The position numbers and the translations under genes are program-made. This document shows, piece after piece, positions 61,146 through 64,000 of a DNA stretch of 64,000 nt; the first letter of the stretch is position 1; the number at the start of each line of letters is the position of its first letter. The stretch is from Imbricaverruca yamaguchii (taxonomy: Eukaryota; Arthropoda; Thecostraca; Neoverrucidae). The notes below the pieces were generated by a model. The model had not been told where the DNA came from. It did no database searches and was given only the letters and a program-made list of their open reading frames with translations. The DNA is taken from assembly GCA_034440575.1 (NCBI GenBank), contig JAOTOL010001435.1, forward strand, positions 520,001 to 584,000. The letters are read 5' to 3'.

Positions 61146-61362
61146 GTTCAATGATATAATTTTAGCTGGAATTTAACGTGCCGTTAAGGCACCGACACGG
61201 CTGCTCCCGTGTGCGTCCCGAGTTTATCGAGCCAGCTGTCAAATGATCCTCCCAGCCGAGACGAAATGCGAACGCGTGAAGCGACTCGAACCCCGACTTC
61301 CCAGGACAGGGGAAATAAACGCGGACCAGGGCTCTAACCAGCTGCGCTACCGTCATCCCGGC
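61146..61362 (-). mobile_element. tRNA-derived SINE
   Basis: On the - strand, GTAGCGCAGCTGGTTAGAGC (A box, 61331-61352) is followed about 50 nt later by GGGGTTCGAGTCGC (B box, 61281-61294), a Pol III promoter as in tRNA genes. The anticodon arm is too long and the ends do not pair, so it is not a tRNA. A body of about 120 bp follows, with a small hairpin (CACGGGAGCAGCCGTG) and ACGGCACGTTAAATTCC near its 3' end. That layout, tRNA head plus unrelated body, is that of a SINE. Confidence 0.7.
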
Positions 61363-61609
61363 ATCGCACACGAACTTGACACCGAGCTGGTTCCGCGTCC
61401 GTTTACATTCAACGTCGATTCGCTCTCAGAGTTGATTCGATTAATTTTAAGATCTGCGGAGGTGCAGGTCCCTCGGTGCATTCAGGGATATTATGCCTCG
61501 CTTCTAGACAATCTTTGACACAGGCGTTCCTCGCATGCAAACACACTGCACACAGATATGTGCCTTCCCGTCTCTCCAGACTACCACCAATCGGCAATAG
61601 CTTTGCAGT

Positions 61610-61705
61610 GGATAAATCCACTCACTTGAACCATGCGAGGTATAAACCCACCGACTTGAACCATGCGGGAGATATACATACCAACTTGAACTATGCGGGG
61701 TATAC
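61610..61705. repeat. ~31-bp tandem repeat, 3 copies
   Basis: 'cttgaaccatgcgaggtata' and variants occur three times at about 61625-61695 with a 29-32 bp period. Confidence 0.85.
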
Positions 61706-61867
61706 ATCCACCTCCTGACAACGTGGACGCAGGCACATGCAGATGTTGCAGGCACGCGAGGTCGCAAAAACTAGTCGAAACCCAACCGACTGCACAGCAA
61801 CACGGACAAGATCAAAGGTGACCAGGTCGGCGGCGATCGGCCGCGCCACCTAGCCGCCGTACCGGGC

Positions 61868-62915
61868 CGGCGGCCACCGTCCAGCCAGCTGCGGGCCGGC
61901 GGCCACTGTCCAACCAGCTGCGGGCCGGCGGCCACCGTCCAGCCAGCTGCAGGCCGGCGGCCACCGTCCAGCCAGCTGCGGGCCGGCGGCCACCGTCCAG
62001 CCAGCTGCGGGCCGGCGGCCACCGTCCAGCCAGCTGCGGGCCGGCGGCCACCGTCCAGTCAGCTGCGGGCCGGCGGCCACCGTCCAGTCAGCTGCTGGCC
62101 GGCGGCTACCGTCCAGTCAGCTGCGGGCCGGCGGCCACCGTCCAGCCAGCTGCGGGCCGGCGGCCACCGTACAGCCAGCTGCGGGCCGGCGGCTACCGTC
62201 CAGCCAGCTGCGGGCCGGCGGCCACCGTCCAGTCAGCTGCGGGCCGGCGGCCACCGTCCAGCCAGCTGGGGGCCGGCGGCCACCGTCCAGCCAGCTGCGG
62301 GCCGGCGGCCACCGTCCAGCCAGCTGCGGACCGGCGGCCACCGTCCAGCCAGCTGCGGACCGGCGGCCACCGTCCAGTCAGCTGCGGGCCGGTGGCCACC
62401 GTCCAGCCAGCTGCGGGCCGGCGGCCACCGTCCAGCCAGCTGCGGACCGGCGGCCACCGTCCAGCCAGCTGCGGACCGGCGGCCACCGTCCAGTCAGCTG
62501 CGGGCCGGTGGCCACCGTCCAGCCAGCTGCGGGCCGGCGGCCACCGTCCAGCCAGCTGGGGGCCGGCGGCCACCGTCCAGTCAGCTGCGGGCCGGCGGCT
62601 ACCGTCCAGCCAGCTGCGGACCGGCGGCCACCGTACAGCCAGCTGCAGGCCGGCGGCCACCGTCCAGTCAGCTGCGGGCCGGCGGCCACCGTCCAGCCAG
62701 CTGCGGGCCGGCGGCTACCGTCCAGCCAGCTGCGGGCCGGCGGCCACCGTCCAGCCAGCTGCGGGCCGGCGGCCACCGTCCAGTCAACTACAGGCCGGCG
62801 GCCACTGTCCAGCCAGCTGCGGGCCGGCGACTACCGTCCAGTCAGCTGCGGGCCGGCGGCCACCGTTCAGCCAGCTGCGGGCCGGCGGCCACCGTCCAGT
62901 TGCTGCAGCCAGCCA
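61868..62915. repeat. 29-bp GC-rich satellite, about 36 copies
   Basis: The unit GGCCGGCGGCCACCGTCCAG then CCAGCTGCG repeats for just over 1 kb with scattered substitutions. Each unit carries CAGCTG. Since 29 is not divisible by 3, three units make one 29-residue period, and all three - frames and at least two + frames stay open for long stretches. The long frames here are therefore not evidence of genes. Confidence 0.97.
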
Positions 62916-63785
62916 GCCAGCTGCGGGCCGGCCCAGCTCACGCTCCCGGTCGTCCCGGCTGCGGTCGGCGTCGGCCGCGCCGCTCACACCAAGCTAGGCG
63001 TGACGTGGGAGGAGTCCGGCCAGCCGTGCCGACACCGAAGTGAACCATGACAGACCGCCGACCATTGTGTCATCCGGCGGACACGCCGCCAGCCGGACTG
63101 ATGCTCGATAACAAAGCGCCAGACACGGATCGGAGCTCTTGAGCGGTGCGGTTCGGAGTGCGCTCGGATGAATGGCGCCTCCGATGACATCATGGAATGA
63201 CGTCACTGGCGAGTTCCGCCGCCGGCCTGACCCAGACGGCTGTTCAGGCGAAGCCGGCCAGGCGGCTGGCTTGACACTCGGTGGTAACAGCCGTCCCGAT
63301 ACGCGCCAGTCGCCGGGAACAGGTCGCCGCAAATTGGTCACGGGAACGCCGTCCGGTCTGCGGGGCGGTCAAGTACCGCTTCCGATGTCGGGTGTGGATC
63401 GGACTGAATTGCCACCGACTTCACACGGCCCGACCCAGACTCCAAGGCATGGCGAACTCTTCCCGGCAGATTACAGCGGCACGTCAGGGAAGCAGCTGCG
63501 GGATCAGGTGGAATCTTTTCAGCTGCAGCCAGGTTGCTTTTCCCCGTTATTGTAACTTGGAGAGCAATTACGATCAAGTGATAATACTTGGCCCGCCACC
63601 AATTTTGTGCTCATTTCAAATTACGGATAAAATAATGAGGCATTCATGGCTCTTTCCAGAGAGGCATTCATAGGTTCCCCGGCTCATATGTACCCTGTTT
63701 CATGAGTACTAAAATATACCAGATTTGGTTTCATAAGCATGGATGATGTAAGGCGTACATGATCCATGTCATAGTGCTAAAAGTT
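62916..63785. other. GC-rich sequence after the satellite, unassigned
   Basis: CpG-rich to about 63,500, then AT-rich. Frames are open on both strands but no recognised protein is present. It could hold a promoter or an exon I do not recognise. Confidence 0.35.
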
Positions 63786-63789
63786 GCCA

Positions 63790-64000
63790 GACCAGAGACA
63801 GAGTGAACTCGTACCCGTTTTGTAGGTGCTAAAATAGTTCTGAATTATGCTGCTATATGACACCGTCAACATCCAACGGCACCCGAGCTTACCCGAGCTT
63901 ACTTATGTTAGGTTGGATTAGGCATTCAGTTTTTTTAATAGAAATGTAGATACCGCATGCTCCCGCCATCTGTTGGCATATGGGTAAGCCCTGGTACCGT
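63790..64000 (+). repeat. Interspersed repeat family C, copy 2
   Basis: Same orientation and shared phrases as 6990-7240 ('aaaatagttctgaattat', 'caacggcacc', 'ccatctgttggcatatgggt'-like end). Continues to the window edge. Confidence 0.6.

Noticed and set aside
61265..61362. Functional tRNA gene on the - strand
   Set aside because: A and B boxes are good but the anticodon arm is too long and the acceptor ends do not pair; a SINE fits better.
61771..63050. Several overlapping 70-200 codon frames on both strands
   Set aside because: Produced by the 29-bp satellite, which lacks stops in most frames; overlapping frames on both strands cannot all be genes.

Overview
This is a eukaryotic window, most likely from an arthropod and plausibly a crustacean. 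The signs are spliced animal genes with long introns, very long CA, TA and TG microsatellites, and CR1-type LINEs and DNA-transposon proteins of kinds I associate with arthropod genomes. Species and phylum rest on family resemblance from memory. There are no operons, CRISPR arrays or prokaryotic features.

Two host genes can be supported, both on the + strand. (1) A facilitated trehalose/sugar transporter (Tret1-like, MFS sugar-porter family) has four coding exons: about 3098-3457, 4953-5088, 31824-31948 and 33202-34335. The splice phases agree and the stop is at 34333-34335. Its second intron is 26.7 kb and is packed with transposons. Its first exon holds a 72-bp coding tandem repeat. (2) The 5' part of a collagen prolyl 4-hydroxylase alpha subunit (P4HA family) has exons at about 43831-44015 and 58873-59012, separated by a 14.9-kb intron. 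The rest of this gene lies beyond the right edge. The two genes have unrelated jobs (sugar uptake at the plasma membrane, collagen hydroxylation in the ER), and nothing in the sequence links them.

Layout: 1-3.1 kb, a truncated short repeat, a degenerate minisatellite and the transporter 5' flank. 5.1-31.8 kb (intron 2): a MITE-like repeat (6.1-6.95 kb); a CR1-like LINE whose 5' half is inverted relative to its 3' half (11.3-16.55 kb); a pair of LTR-like direct repeats (16.56-17.75 and 27.6-28.35 kb); a second MITE-like family with perfect 11-bp ends (20.4-21.75 kb); a DNA transposon with about 260-bp terminal inverted repeats and a frameshifted transposase-like gene (23.08-26.77 kb); and a possible gag fossil. 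34.3-43.8 kb (intergenic): inverted copies of both MITE-like families and several satellites. 44-58.9 kb (P4HA intron): two decayed CR1 fragments, a GTCAGCAG-rich minisatellite, a long GGC tract, and a second DNA transposon with about 590-bp terminal inverted repeats. 59-64 kb: a 21-bp degenerate array, a tRNA-derived SINE and a 29-bp GC-rich satellite.

The most interesting signals are the inverted LINE with a perfect palindrome at its junction, the two long-TIR transposons, the repeated in-phase donor-like sites in transporter exon 1, and the recurrence of AGGTCA (nuclear-receptor half-site) clusters in several unrelated repeat families.
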